NCBI GenBank assembly: GCA_002314675.1
Contig: DCGZ01000180.1
Span: 1-30,072 of the forward strand
Reading direction: 5' to 3'
Source: Fibrobacter sp. UBA1765
Lineage (GTDB): Bacteria; Fibrobacterota; Fibrobacteria; Fibrobacterales; Fibrobacteraceae
DNA length: 30,072 bases
The notes beneath the pieces are model-generated. The model made no database searches, was not told where the DNA came from, and worked only from the letters and a program-made list of their open reading frames with translations. The position numbers and the translations under genes are program-made. Positions 1 to 7,547 of the stretch are shown piece after piece. Within the stretch, counting starts at the first letter, position 1. Each line of letters begins with the position of its first letter.

Positions 1-1030
1 AGATCTTGATGGTATCAAAGGTATCAAGGCAGTCGAGCTTTGTGATTGCCAAGTGGGTAAGGCCGTTTACAGCGGCGGCCTTGCGAACAACAGGAGCGTC
101 GAACCAACCGCAACGACGGTTACGTCCAGTTGTTGCGCCGTATTCGTTACCGATCTTACGGAGGTTGTCGCCGACTTCGTCAAGAAGTTCTGTCGGGAAC
201 GGACCGTTACCGACGCGGGTCGTGTAAGCCTTTACGACACCGACAACCTGGTCAAGAACTGTAGGACCGATACCGGAGCCGCAAGCTGCGTAACCAGCAA
301 CGGTATTGCTGGAAGTTACGAACGGGTATGTACCCTGGTCAACGTCAAGGATTGTGCCCTGGGCACCTTCAAAAATCAAGCGCTTGCCAGCCTTGACTGC
401 CTTGTAGAGCATTTCGCTAACGTCTGCAACGAACGGCTTGATCTTTTGACCGAGTTCAAGGTAATCCTTGATAACAACTTCAGGGTCGATAGCTTCGACA
501 TCGTACATTGCAGCAAATTCTTCGTTATGAACCTTTGCCATGGCTTCGACACGTGGACGGAGTTCCTTTTCGTCAAGGAGGTCGCCAACGCGAACGCCGA
601 TGCGGTTCACCTTGTCGCTGTAGCAAGGGCCAATGCCACGACCGGTGGTGCCAATCGCAGCCTTGCCAGCCTTCTTTTCCTTGGCCTTGTCAAGTGTAGA
701 ATGGTACGGGAGAACTACGTGCGCATTGTTTGCAATGAACAAGCGACCTTCCGGCTTAATGCCCTTGGTATGGAGGTCTTCGATTTCTGCAAGAGTCTGG
801 ATCGGGTCAAGAACAACGCCGTTACCGATAACGCAGAGCTTGTTTTCGTGCATGATGCCCGATGGGATCAAATGGAATACGAACTTCTTGTCGCCCACTT
901 CAACAGTGTGGCCAGCGTTTGCGCCACCCTGAAAACGTACAATGATATCAGCATCGAGAGTCAAAAAGTCGACAATCTTAGCCTTGCCTTCATCGCCCCA
1001 CTGGGAGCCAATAACAACACGATTTGCCAT
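1..1030 (-). CDS. purA: Adenylosuccinate synthetase, 3' end cut by window edge
   Basis: This enzyme joins IMP and aspartate using GTP, the first committed step from IMP to AMP, in the cytoplasm. Reading the minus strand from the ATG at 1030-1028 gives about 343 residues of a roughly 430-residue family, so the C-terminal fifth lies outside the window. The N-terminal signature QWGDEGKAK puts Asp13 and His41 (NAGHT) at the same positions as in the E. coli enzyme, and GTTGRGIGPCYSDK at about 127-140 matches the second family signature. One oddity is Ala17 where the common signature has Gly (GDEGKG). A GAAGG ribosome site lies just upstream of the ATG. The gene is downstream of the decarboxylase operon but separated from it by a terminator, so it is probably transcribed on its own. 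The assignment is very secure. Confidence 0.96.
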   Translation of the reverse strand, partial: MANRVVIGSQWGDEGKAKIVDFLTLDADIIVRFQGGANAGHTVEVGDKKFVFHLIPSGIMHENKLCVIGNGVVLDPIQTLAEIEDLHTKGIKPEGRLFIANNAHVVLPYHSTLDKAKEKKAGKAAIGTTGRGIGPCYSDKVNRIGVRVGDLLDEKELRPRVEAMAKVHNEEFAAMYDVEAIDPEVVIKDYLELGQKIKPFVADVSEMLYKAVKAGKRLIFEGAQGTILDVDQGTYPFVTSSNTVAGYAACGSGIGPTVLDQVVGVVKAYTTRVGNGPFPTELLDEVGDNLRKIGNEYGATTGRNRRCGWFDAPVVRKAAAVNGLTHLAITKLDCLDTFDTIKI

Positions 1031-1113
1031 AGTGCCTTCTTTAAATGCCGGTTTTCACCGGGATAAATTACCCACAAAAGATAGTATTTTACAAAATAAT
1101 GGCTAGATAGAAT

Positions 1114-1146
1114 AAAAAAAGAGTCCGCAATTTTTATTGCGGACCC
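1114..1146 (-). terminator. Intrinsic terminator of the decarboxylase operon
   Basis: The arms GTCCGCAA (1123-1130) and TTGCGGAC (1137-1144) form a perfect stem with a six-base loop. On the minus strand this is followed by a run of seven T. It lies between the end of the pump beta-subunit gene and the start of purA, so it insulates purA from the operon. Confidence 0.85.
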
Positions 1147-1171
1147 TTCCCCATTACAAAAAGGGAGTTTT

Positions 1172-2332
1172 TTAAGCCAAGCGGCTAATCATGTAACCAG
1201 CGCAAACTGCGGTACCGATCACGCCAGCAACGTTCGGGCCCATGGCATGCATGAGGAGGAAGTTCTGCGGGTCGTACTTAGCACCTTCAACCTGGGAAAC
1301 ACGGGCTGCCATAGGAACTGCAGAAACGCCTGCGGAACCGATGAGCGGGTTGACCGGGTTCTTCGGGGAGCACTTGTTCATGATCTTTGCAAGGAAGAGG
1401 CCTGCTGCGGTAGAGAAACCGAAGGCGACAACGCCCATGGCAATGATCATAAGAGTCTGGCCGCGAAGGAAGATGTCGGCAGACATGGTAAGGCCAACGG
1501 AAGTGCCAAGGAAGATCGTAACGATGTTCATGAGTTCGTTCTGGGCAGTCTTTACAAGACGTTCCACAACGCCAGCTTCCTTGAAGATGTTACCGAGCAT
1601 GAGCATGATGATAAGTGCAGATGCATCAGGAACAACGAGGAGGCAGACGATCATGACGAGAACTGCGAACACGATGCGTTCGAGCTTGCCAACCTGACGG
1701 AGGGCCTTCATACGGATCTTGCGTTCCTTGTCATTTGTCATGAGACGCATGATAGGCGGCTGGATAAGCGGCACAAGAGCCATGTAAGTGTAAGCGGCAA
1801 CGGCAATAGGTCCAATCAAGTGCTTTGCAAGCTTGTTAGCCGTAAAGATGGATGTCGGACCGTCGGCACCACCGATAATGCCGATAGAAGCTGCTTCACC
1901 AAGGGTAAAGCCGCCAAATGCTACTGCGCAGAACATTGTTGCGAAAACGCCGAACTGTGCACCACCACCGAGGAGGAGCGTACGCGGGTTAGCGATGAGC
2001 GGACCGAAGTCGGTCATGGCGCCAACACCGAGGAAGATAATCGGTGGGAAGAGTTCCAAGTGGATACCCTGGCTGATGTAGTAGTAAAGACCACCAGTCG
2101 GGCTGAACATGCCTTCGATGCTCCAGCCGCCGTCATAGAAACCTGCTGTAGGAATGTTGACGGCGAGTGCGCCGAGGGAAATCGGCAAAAGCAATAAAGG
2201 CTCGAATTTTTTCACGATCGCAAGATACATGAGAACGCCGGATACGATCCACATGACAATCATCTGCCATGTGACGTACTGGAATCCGGTATCCTTAGCA
2301 AAATCAAGGACCGATGCTAAAACTTGAGACAT
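1172..2332 (-). CDS. mmdB: Na+-translocating decarboxylase beta subunit (OadB/MmdB/GcdB family)
   Basis: This is the integral membrane subunit that decarboxylates carboxybiotin and couples this to Na+ export. The 386-residue length fits the family. It is very hydrophobic with many predicted membrane segments. It carries the conserved GVGAMTDFGPLIANP stretch (about 102-116) and GGADGPTSIF (about 154-163), whose Asp corresponds to the Na+ site aspartate of this family. The start at 2332 sits 8 bases after the stop of the biotin carrier gene, with a TAAGG ribosome site overlapping that stop, which suggests translational coupling. It is the last gene of the four-gene operon, and a strong terminator follows. 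The substrate of the complex is set by the carboxyltransferase, so the mmd name rests on that neighbour. Confidence 0.93.
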   Translation of the reverse strand: MSQVLASVLDFAKDTGFQYVTWQMIVMWIVSGVLMYLAIVKKFEPLLLLPISLGALAVNIPTAGFYDGGWSIEGMFSPTGGLYYYISQGIHLELFPPIIFLGVGAMTDFGPLIANPRTLLLGGGAQFGVFATMFCAVAFGGFTLGEAASIGIIGGADGPTSIFTANKLAKHLIGPIAVAAYTYMALVPLIQPPIMRLMTNDKERKIRMKALRQVGKLERIVFAVLVMIVCLLVVPDASALIIMLMLGNIFKEAGVVERLVKTAQNELMNIVTIFLGTSVGLTMSADIFLRGQTLMIIAMGVVAFGFSTAAGLFLAKIMNKCSPKNPVNPLIGSAGVSAVPMAARVSQVEGAKYDPQNFLLMHAMGPNVAGVIGTAVCAGYMISRLA

Positions 2333-2340
2333 AGGTTACC

Positions 2341-2730
2341 TTAGCCGATTGTAACGAGAACTTGGCCTTCGGAAACAGAATCCTGTTCCTTGACATTGAT
2401 AGAGGTGATGGTACCTGCAACTGGAGCCGGAACCGGAGTTTCCATCTTCATTGCTTCGAGAACCATGATTTCCTGGTTAGCTTCAACCTTGTCACCGACC
2501 TTGCACTTGATCTTGAACACAAGACCCATCATTGGGCTTGGAACAGGAGTGCCAGCACCAGCAGGTGCTGCAGCCGGAGCGGCTGGGGCAGCGACAGGAG
2601 CTGCAACTGGTGCTGCTACTGGAGCAACTGCTGCAGGAGCAACGGAAACTGGTGCTACTGCACCGTTAAGAACTTCAACTTCAACGTCGTAGCTCTTGCC
2701 TTCAAGTGTAATGCGGAGTGTCTTTTTCAT
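2341..2730 (-). CDS. mmdC: Biotin carboxyl carrier subunit of the Na+-pump decarboxylase
   Basis: This 129-residue protein carries the carboxyl group on biotin between the carboxyltransferase and the membrane pump. It has a short N-terminal domain (1-27), then an Ala/Pro/Val-rich flexible linker (about 28-62), then a biotinyl domain with LEAMKM at 91-96. Lys95 is the biotin attachment residue. An in-frame extension reaches 2877, but the start at 2730 is preferred: it has an AGGAAA ribosome site, MKKTLRITLEGKSY is a typical family N-terminus, and the longer form would overlap the upstream membrane subunit gene. It lies between the anchor and beta subunit genes with short spacers, in the usual operon arrangement. 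Confidence 0.94.
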   Translation of the reverse strand: MKKTLRITLEGKSYDVEVEVLNGAVAPVSVAPAAVAPVAAPVAAPVAAPAAPAAAPAGAGTPVPSPMMGLVFKIKCKVGDKVEANQEIMVLEAMKMETPVPAPVAGTITSINVKEQDSVSEGQVLVTIG

Positions 2731-2749
2731 AATAGTATTTCCTGGCTTA

Positions 2750-3559
2750 TTACTTAAGCCCGTTGGAGTGAAGATTTGCACGACCCTGGGCAACCCATGC
2801 CAAGTTGTCGTTATTAACTGGACGGAAGGAAACCACGTTGCATGGTTCACCGAGAACTTCCGCTGCCGCGACAGCAAAGATCATTGCAAGCTGTGCGTTT
2901 GTAAGACCTGGATGAATCTGGTCTTCGGTGCCTTCGAGAGCGGCCTGGCAGGCAACACCGATAAGAGCCTGGAACTGAGCGTTCGTAAGGCCCGGATGAA
3001 TGCTCGGGGCATTCGGATCGAGGTTGGTTACTGGAGCAGGAGCCGGTGCAGGTGCTGCAGGAGCAGGAGCTGCCTTTGGAGCAGGAGCCTTTGTAAGGCC
3101 AAGCTTTGCCATGACAAAGGACATCGCATAGGTAAGGAGGCAAAGGCCGATGATTACGACCATAACCACGATGAGACCAGTTGCCTGGAACTCAACGAGC
3201 TTACCGATTGAGAATGTTTCCTTTGAACCAGAGCATACGCCTGTTTCAGTATTGTATTCGCCAGCGCAGTATTCGGAACCGAGCTTTGCCTTTGCAATCG
3301 GCAAAACCTTACCAGCTGCGTCTTCCTTAACCTTCAAGGCCATACGGGCTTCAGTAGACTGAGCGTAGGTCTTGTAAAGGACTGTGTAGCTACCGTCGTG
3401 AGCTTCCACAATCTTATAGACTGTAGAGTCCGTGCCTGGAGTAAGTTCAAGTTGGGCAGTTACCTTGGCAGCCTGTGAAGGCGGCATCATGGCAAGCTGT
3501 TCCTTGAACTTTGCAGGAACCGGGTTTGCTACGGTTTGTGTGTTTGTTGTTTCGTTCAT
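2750..3559 (-). CDS. mmdD: Na+-pump decarboxylase gamma/delta-type membrane anchor, extended form
   Basis: The gene lies between the carboxyltransferase and biotin carrier genes, where OadG/MmdD is expected. It has a single membrane segment (about 124-148), an Ala/Pro linker (about 158-177) and a C-terminal module ending in WVAQGRANLHSNG, which resembles the small epsilon-like domain of these pumps. Two features are odd. The membrane segment is preceded by about 120 residues with two cysteines (98 and 109), whereas OadG proteins usually start directly with the helix. Also, IHPGLTNAQ occurs twice (187-195 and 215-223), the second copy leading into the complete module. The start is 6 bases after the carboxyltransferase stop with no strong ribosome site, suggesting translational coupling. 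The role is likely; the extension has no recognised function. Confidence 0.8.
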   Translation of the reverse strand: MNETTNTQTVANPVPAKFKEQLAMMPPSQAAKVTAQLELTPGTDSTVYKIVEAHDGSYTVLYKTYAQSTEARMALKVKEDAAGKVLPIAKAKLGSEYCAGEYNTETGVCSGSKETFSIGKLVEFQATGLIVVMVVIIGLCLLTYAMSFVMAKLGLTKAPAPKAAPAPAAPAPAPAPVTNLDPNAPSIHPGLTNAQFQALIGVACQAALEGTEDQIHPGLTNAQLAMIFAVAAAEVLGEPCNVVSFRPVNNDNLAWVAQGRANLHSNGLK

Positions 3560-3565
3560 AATGGA

Positions 3566-5113
3566 TTATAATGGGCTCAAGCCATTCTTCTTGGATGGGC
3601 GTGAAACGCGCTTTGTGAGCAGGGAGCGAAGGCTGAGAGCCACGCGAGCGCGGGTTTCGGCCGGAGTAATAACATCGGTAATGATGTCATTTTCTGCAGC
3701 CTGGTACGGGTTGGAGAACTTGTTACGGTAGTCGTCGGCAAGTTCCTTGAACTTGGCCTGCGGGTCTGCCGCTTCCTTGAGCTCCTTCTTGTAGATAATC
3801 TTTGCAGCGCCTTCTGCACCCATAACTGCGATTTCTGCAGTCGGCCATGCGAATACGACGTCTGCGCAGAGGTCCTTGGAACCCATTGCAATGTAGGCGC
3901 CACCGTATGCCTTGCGCATAATGACTGTTACAAGAGGAACAGTGCAGTTTGCGTATGCATAGAGAACCTTTGCACCGTGGCGGATAATGCCGCCGCGTTC
4001 CTGGGCAAGGCCAGGCATAAAGCCCGGAACGTCCTGGAGGGTTACGATAGGAATGTTAAATGCGTTGCAGAAGTTGATGAATTCTGCAGCCTTGTCACTT
4101 GCATCAATATCGATGCAGCCAGCCTTGAACTTCGGCTGGTTGGCAATGATACCAACAACAATGCCGTCGATACGAGCAAAGCCAGTGATCATATTCTTTG
4201 CAAAGTCGCGCTTTACTTCGAACCATTCACCCGGGTCTACGAGGCGTTCGATAACCTGGTAGGTGTCGAGCGGAGTCTTTGCATCTGCCGGAACAACTTC
4301 GTTCATGCCTGCATCCGGTTCCAAGGAAAGGGATTCGGAGAAGCGATGCGGAGGATCCTGCATGTTATTGCTCGGGAGGAAGCTCAAGAGACGCTTGATG
4401 ATGTTCAATGCGTCGGCATCGTTTTCGGCAACAAAGTGAACGTTACCGGAAACTGCAGCGTGAGCTTCGGCAGTTGCGAACTGATCGAGCGGAGCTTCCT
4501 GGCCAGTTGCAGCCTTGATAACTTCCGGGCCGCAAATAAACATGTTGGACTGCTTCTTGACCTGGATGCAGAAGTCCATGAGGGCAGGGCTATAGGCAGC
4601 ACCGCCAGCGCACGGGCCAGCAATAAGGGCAATCTGAGGAACAACGCCAGAGGCCATCACGTTTGCACGGAATACCTGACCGTAGCCAGCAAGGCTCTTA
4701 ACGCCTTCCTGAATGCGTGCTCCACCGGAGTCGTTCATGCTGATGATCGGGTTGCCAAGCTCGATAGCCTGGTTCATTGTTTCTGCCATCTTGCGGGCGT
4801 GCTTGGAACCAAGGGAACCGCCGCTAACCATAAAGTCCTGGCTAATAACAGAAACCGGGCGGCCATCCACGAAGCCAAGACCGGTTACGACACCGTCACC
4901 TGGCAAAGACTTCTTTTCAAATCCAAAACCGCGAACATCGTGGTTTACATGGGCACCGAATTCCTGGAAGGAACCGCTATCCACAAGACCCGAAATGCGT
5001 TCACGGGCAGTCATTAAACCTTTAGCGTGGCGAGCCGCGATCTTTTCGGTATCGCCATTGATCACCTGACGGCGCTTGTTCAAGTCGTCAAGTTTTTCTT
5101 GCTGAATTGCCAT
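3566..5113 (-). CDS. mmdA: Acyl-CoA carboxyltransferase, methylmalonyl-CoA decarboxylase alpha type
   Basis: This 515-residue subunit moves the carboxyl group from an acyl-CoA, probably methylmalonyl-CoA, to biotin. It is a crotonase-fold carboxyltransferase of the MmdA/propionyl-CoA carboxylase beta type. Visible motifs include GGARIQEG (130-137), GPCAGGAAYSPALMD (166-180) and, in the C-terminal half, AYGGAYIAMGSKDL. The length agrees with the family, and the protein ends in NGLSPL, like the NGNIPL-type ends of relatives. An AAAGG ribosome site lies 6 bases before the ATG at 5113. As first gene of the operon it defines the promoter region. Glutaconyl-CoA or another acyl-CoA cannot be excluded as substrate from sequence alone. 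The pathway would be interconversion of succinate and propionyl-CoA with energy conserved as a Na+ gradient. Confidence 0.9.
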   Translation of the reverse strand: MAIQQEKLDDLNKRRQVINGDTEKIAARHAKGLMTARERISGLVDSGSFQEFGAHVNHDVRGFGFEKKSLPGDGVVTGLGFVDGRPVSVISQDFMVSGGSLGSKHARKMAETMNQAIELGNPIISMNDSGGARIQEGVKSLAGYGQVFRANVMASGVVPQIALIAGPCAGGAAYSPALMDFCIQVKKQSNMFICGPEVIKAATGQEAPLDQFATAEAHAAVSGNVHFVAENDADALNIIKRLLSFLPSNNMQDPPHRFSESLSLEPDAGMNEVVPADAKTPLDTYQVIERLVDPGEWFEVKRDFAKNMITGFARIDGIVVGIIANQPKFKAGCIDIDASDKAAEFINFCNAFNIPIVTLQDVPGFMPGLAQERGGIIRHGAKVLYAYANCTVPLVTVIMRKAYGGAYIAMGSKDLCADVVFAWPTAEIAVMGAEGAAKIIYKKELKEAADPQAKFKELADDYRNKFSNPYQAAENDIITDVITPAETRARVALSLRSLLTKRVSRPSKKNGLSPL

Positions 5114-5130
5114 AACTAACCTTTTTATAG

Positions 5131-5149
5131 TGTGTACAAAATATACACA
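5131..5149. promoter_or_regulatory. Inverted repeat TGTGTA-N7-TACACA upstream of the decarboxylase operon
   Basis: Perfect 6-bp arms (5131-5136 and 5144-5149) are separated by seven bases and lie 18-36 bases upstream of the mmdA start codon, in the AT-rich promoter region. The size and placement fit a dimeric repressor operator. The regulator is unknown. The half-site shares TGTGTA with the motif near the TIGR02147 gene at 15.8-16.0 kb, which may be coincidental. Confidence 0.4.
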
Positions 5150-5228
5150 ATAAATATAGTTTTCAGGTAGAGCTTGTATAGATTAAAAAACGCCGTACAG
5201 GCAGCTTTTGCGCCGGCAAAAAGTCTTT

Positions 5229-5253
5229 TTATAAAAAAGTTATTCAATAACTT
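5229..5253 (-). terminator. AT-rich hairpin with T run after the lipoprotein nuclease gene
   Basis: AAGTTATTCAATAACTT (5237-5253) is a near-perfect palindrome. On the minus strand it is followed by a T-rich run (complement of 5231-5238). It lies 25 bases beyond the stop of the lipoprotein gene and is a plausible but weak intrinsic terminator. Confidence 0.45.
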
Positions 5254-5277
5254 ACAAAAATGTCCTAAAAAGGCATT

Positions 5278-6720
5278 TTACCGGCAATTCCCGTTTCGAA
5301 TCATCGAAGCGGCTCCCGTATGGGCAACGTTATCGTGCAATGCCGTAGGCACAAGCATCATTTCATTACAGCTCAAGTGATGCGGCGTTAGACCGTTCTG
5401 CTTAACCCAGCGTTCCGCATCGCTCACAGAAACATTCTTCTTTGCCGCTATTTTTGCATAGAGCTTCGGAAAATCTTCTTCATTTTTACCCGTAAGCCCC
5501 GCAATTTTATAAGTACCGCGGCTCCAATCCGAAAAATCGGGCATCTTATTTGGTTCTTTGCCGGTAAAACGAATGCCGCGGCCATGCGTTATCGCGTTAA
5601 CCTCGGGGATTTCACTTTTCCACAAGGTCTTTTTTTCGTTCCAATGCCCGCCGTGCCCATCCCGGGGCATCAGGAACTTGCGATCTTCCAAGGCAACCTT
5701 TTGTTCGTATGCCTTGATTCGATCTGAACGCGCAGAAAGCTTTGAAGCCTTCGCAGACCTAGCGCCAATACCAACAAGCCTTACCGCCCCATAAGTCAAG
5801 TCGGCAACCACAAATTGCCAGGTAACCCAGCCGGAAACAAATGCGCCAATATATTCATCACGGTACTTGCGATCAATGCCGAGCTTCACAAAATTGGAGT
5901 CAGCCTCGTTTGCAAATTCTTCGACAATACGTTCAAACTCCCCCTTCATATAATCCGGCAGTTCCGCAAGCTTTTCCTTGCCGACACCCGCCAAATGCGA
6001 GAGGGAATCCATGTTAGCGTTACGAACCGCAAAAGCCTCTGCCATAATGGCCTGGTCCCTGGCCTTTTGCAGCAAGGCCCCATAGTCCGCCCCTGCAACT
6101 TTTTTTGCAACATCAGGAATGCCCTCTATAAAATCCCAGGTTTCTTGAAAGCCTACAGAAACACCTCGCGTATACCCCGCAAGGATTGCAAAGATTGCAA
6201 GGGAATCCACATCGGAAGGCAAGGCTGCGACACCAGCCATTACCAAATCGCCCGTTTTTCCAAGCCCGTTTTCAAGAGACTCCGCGGCCCCTTCCCCCAC
6301 ATAACGCGCAGTTTTTTCAACAAGCCAGCCAGAAAAATTCTGTGCACCAGGAGAGGCTTTTTCAGCAACGGTTTTCACTCCAGAAGAAACCGCATTTGCA
6401 CCATCTGCAACATGCCGCGAGACGTTTCGCACCCCATCTACAAAAGTGCGTTCTGGAGCGATGACCCCATAAGTACGCAAGGCTTCCGTTATTAGCGTAT
6501 CGGCATGGCGTTTGCCATCTTCAAAAAACTCAAAAACTGCAGTAGAATCATCTGCCGAAAACCAATGAGTCGCCATTTCGCCATTTTCATCAAATGTCGT
6601 GCGTTCAAGCAAGGCCCCGTCACCATCAAAAACTTCTACAGGGCTTCGTTGTGACGATGCGCATGCAAAAAGAAATATGGGAGACGCAAAAACAAGTAAA
6701 AGGCGAAAGAAACGTTCCAT
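5278..6720 (-). CDS. Lipoprotein with C-terminal WHH/HNH-like nuclease domain
   Basis: This is a 480-residue protein. It starts with a lipoprotein signal (MERFFRLLLV..IFLFAC, lipidated Cys20) and so should be membrane anchored outside the cytoplasm. The middle (about 80-330) is helical and Ala/Gly-rich with no recognised domain. The last 60 residues, LTPHH (444-448) then MLVPTALHDNVAHTG (455-469), resemble the WHH branch of HNH/Endonuclease VII toxin nucleases, which typically read HH..MQLVP..H..V.HTGG. This architecture resembles polymorphic or contact-dependent toxins, but no immunity-like gene lies downstream on the same strand. AGGG sits unusually close to the ATG, so initiation is uncertain, although the signal peptide supports this start. 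It is divergent from a membrane-anchored M15-like peptidase gene. The nuclease call is by motif only. Confidence 0.72.
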   Translation of the reverse strand: MERFFRLLLVFASPIFLFACASSQRSPVEVFDGDGALLERTTFDENGEMATHWFSADDSTAVFEFFEDGKRHADTLITEALRTYGVIAPERTFVDGVRNVSRHVADGANAVSSGVKTVAEKASPGAQNFSGWLVEKTARYVGEGAAESLENGLGKTGDLVMAGVAALPSDVDSLAIFAILAGYTRGVSVGFQETWDFIEGIPDVAKKVAGADYGALLQKARDQAIMAEAFAVRNANMDSLSHLAGVGKEKLAELPDYMKGEFERIVEEFANEADSNFVKLGIDRKYRDEYIGAFVSGWVTWQFVVADLTYGAVRLVGIGARSAKASKLSARSDRIKAYEQKVALEDRKFLMPRDGHGGHWNEKKTLWKSEIPEVNAITHGRGIRFTGKEPNKMPDFSDWSRGTYKIAGLTGKNEEDFPKLYAKIAAKKNVSVSDAERWVKQNGLTPHHLSCNEMMLVPTALHDNVAHTGAASMIRNGNCR

Positions 6721-6840
6721 ACCCTATATATAGATATATAAGAAAAAAAATCAAAATACTTTATTGCTTTTTCTGGTATTCTATATATAATAAGGCTTGA
6801 TGTAAACACTTACACCCAAAAGAAACGCCCTAGAGAATCC
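6721..6840. promoter_or_regulatory. Divergent AT-rich promoter region
   Basis: These 120 bases separate the two divergent starts at 6720 (minus) and 6841 (plus). They contain alternating TA tracts (near 6724-6740) and a TATATAAT stretch near 6783-6790 that could serve as a -10 element for the plus-strand gene. No ribosome site of normal strength is visible for the plus-strand gene. No precise promoter can be assigned. Confidence 0.35.
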
Positions 6841-7383
6841 ATGGAAATTCTGTATTCGCTTGGCTCCATAGCCTGGTCCCTAGTCAAAATCCTTTTTTCT
6901 GTAATCATCTGTCTTTGCGCATTTGCCGTAGATTCATGTTCTGCAATATACCACGCAATCAACGAAAAACAAGAACAGCCGCAAATAGTCAGTCAAAGGC
7001 AATCTAAATATTCAGAACGGCTCAACCAAAGCGAAATCCACGAAGAGCTTATTAACCTTACAAGGCAAAAAAGCGATGTCGACATATCACATTTACACCA
7101 TGCCCTAGATGAAGCTGGAATCATCACTGTTGCAGCCTACAAATCCATAATGGGCGACAACTATGTTCCGGTCATCACAAGTGGAAACGATTCCCACGAA
7201 CACACGCACAATTCAAAGCATTACAGGGATGCCGCACTTGACTTTAGGCTCAACGACATTAGTTCAGCAAGAGACCGCGAAAGAATCTACCAAACAGTCA
7301 AGGAAGATCTAGGCAACGACTTTGTGGTACTTCACGAAAGCAAGGGTTCACAAAACGAGCACATTCACGTGCAATTAAAGTGA
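6841..7383 (+). CDS. Membrane-anchored M15-like (D-Ala-D-Ala carboxypeptidase fold) protein
   Basis: This is a 180-residue protein. One N-terminal hydrophobic segment (about 8-30) should anchor the rest in the periplasm. The C-terminal 75 residues carry the zinc pattern of M15 peptidases: SKHYRDAALDFR gives His127 and Asp134 with H-x6-D spacing, and EHIHV gives His174 and His176. VITSGNDSHEHTHNSKH resembles the strand before the first ligand in endolysin-type L-alanyl-D-glutamate peptidases. It probably cleaves peptidoglycan cross-bridges or stems. No strong ribosome site precedes the ATG. It is divergent from the lipoprotein nuclease gene; whether the two act together, for example in wall passage or lysis, is inference only. 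Confidence 0.7.
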   Translation: MEILYSLGSIAWSLVKILFSVIICLCAFAVDSCSAIYHAINEKQEQPQIVSQRQSKYSERLNQSEIHEELINLTRQKSDVDISHLHHALDEAGIITVAAYKSIMGDNYVPVITSGNDSHEHTHNSKHYRDAALDFRLNDISSARDRERIYQTVKEDLGNDFVVLHESKGSQNEHIHVQLK

Positions 7384-7446
7384 GAGCTTCCATTTGACTT
7401 GCGCTAAACGCAATAGCCACCGATTTGACGATTAAAACAAACCAAA

Positions 7447-7540
7447 TTTTGTTATATGGCATGCTTCGCATGCATATAGTACGGCTCGGTCATGAAAAAT
7501 AAGCAAGCTTATTTTTCGCAACGCTCGCCTTTTGTTATAT
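7447..7540 (+). repeat. Repeat-rich leader: two hairpins flanked by a TTTTGTTATAT direct repeat
   Basis: TTTTGTTATAT occurs at 7447-7457 and 7530-7540. Between the copies lie GCATGC-TTC-GCATGC (7459-7473), extendable outward by TATAT/ATATA with one bulge, and a perfect 10-bp stem GAAAAATAAG/CTTATTTTTC (7494-7503 and 7508-7517). The region lies between the M15-like gene and the AAA-ATPase-like gene. The second hairpin could end transcription of the former, and the second direct-repeat copy leads straight into the GGAG ribosome site of the latter. Confidence 0.55.
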
Positions 7541-7547
7541 TGGAGTC

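Noticed and set aside
53..1066. 337-residue plus-strand open frame
   Set aside because: It is the antisense shadow of purA; the minus strand encodes an unmistakable adenylosuccinate synthetase.
1247..2197. 316-residue plus-strand open frame
   Set aside because: Antisense shadow of the pump beta subunit gene; rich in Cys/His/Asp with no family likeness.
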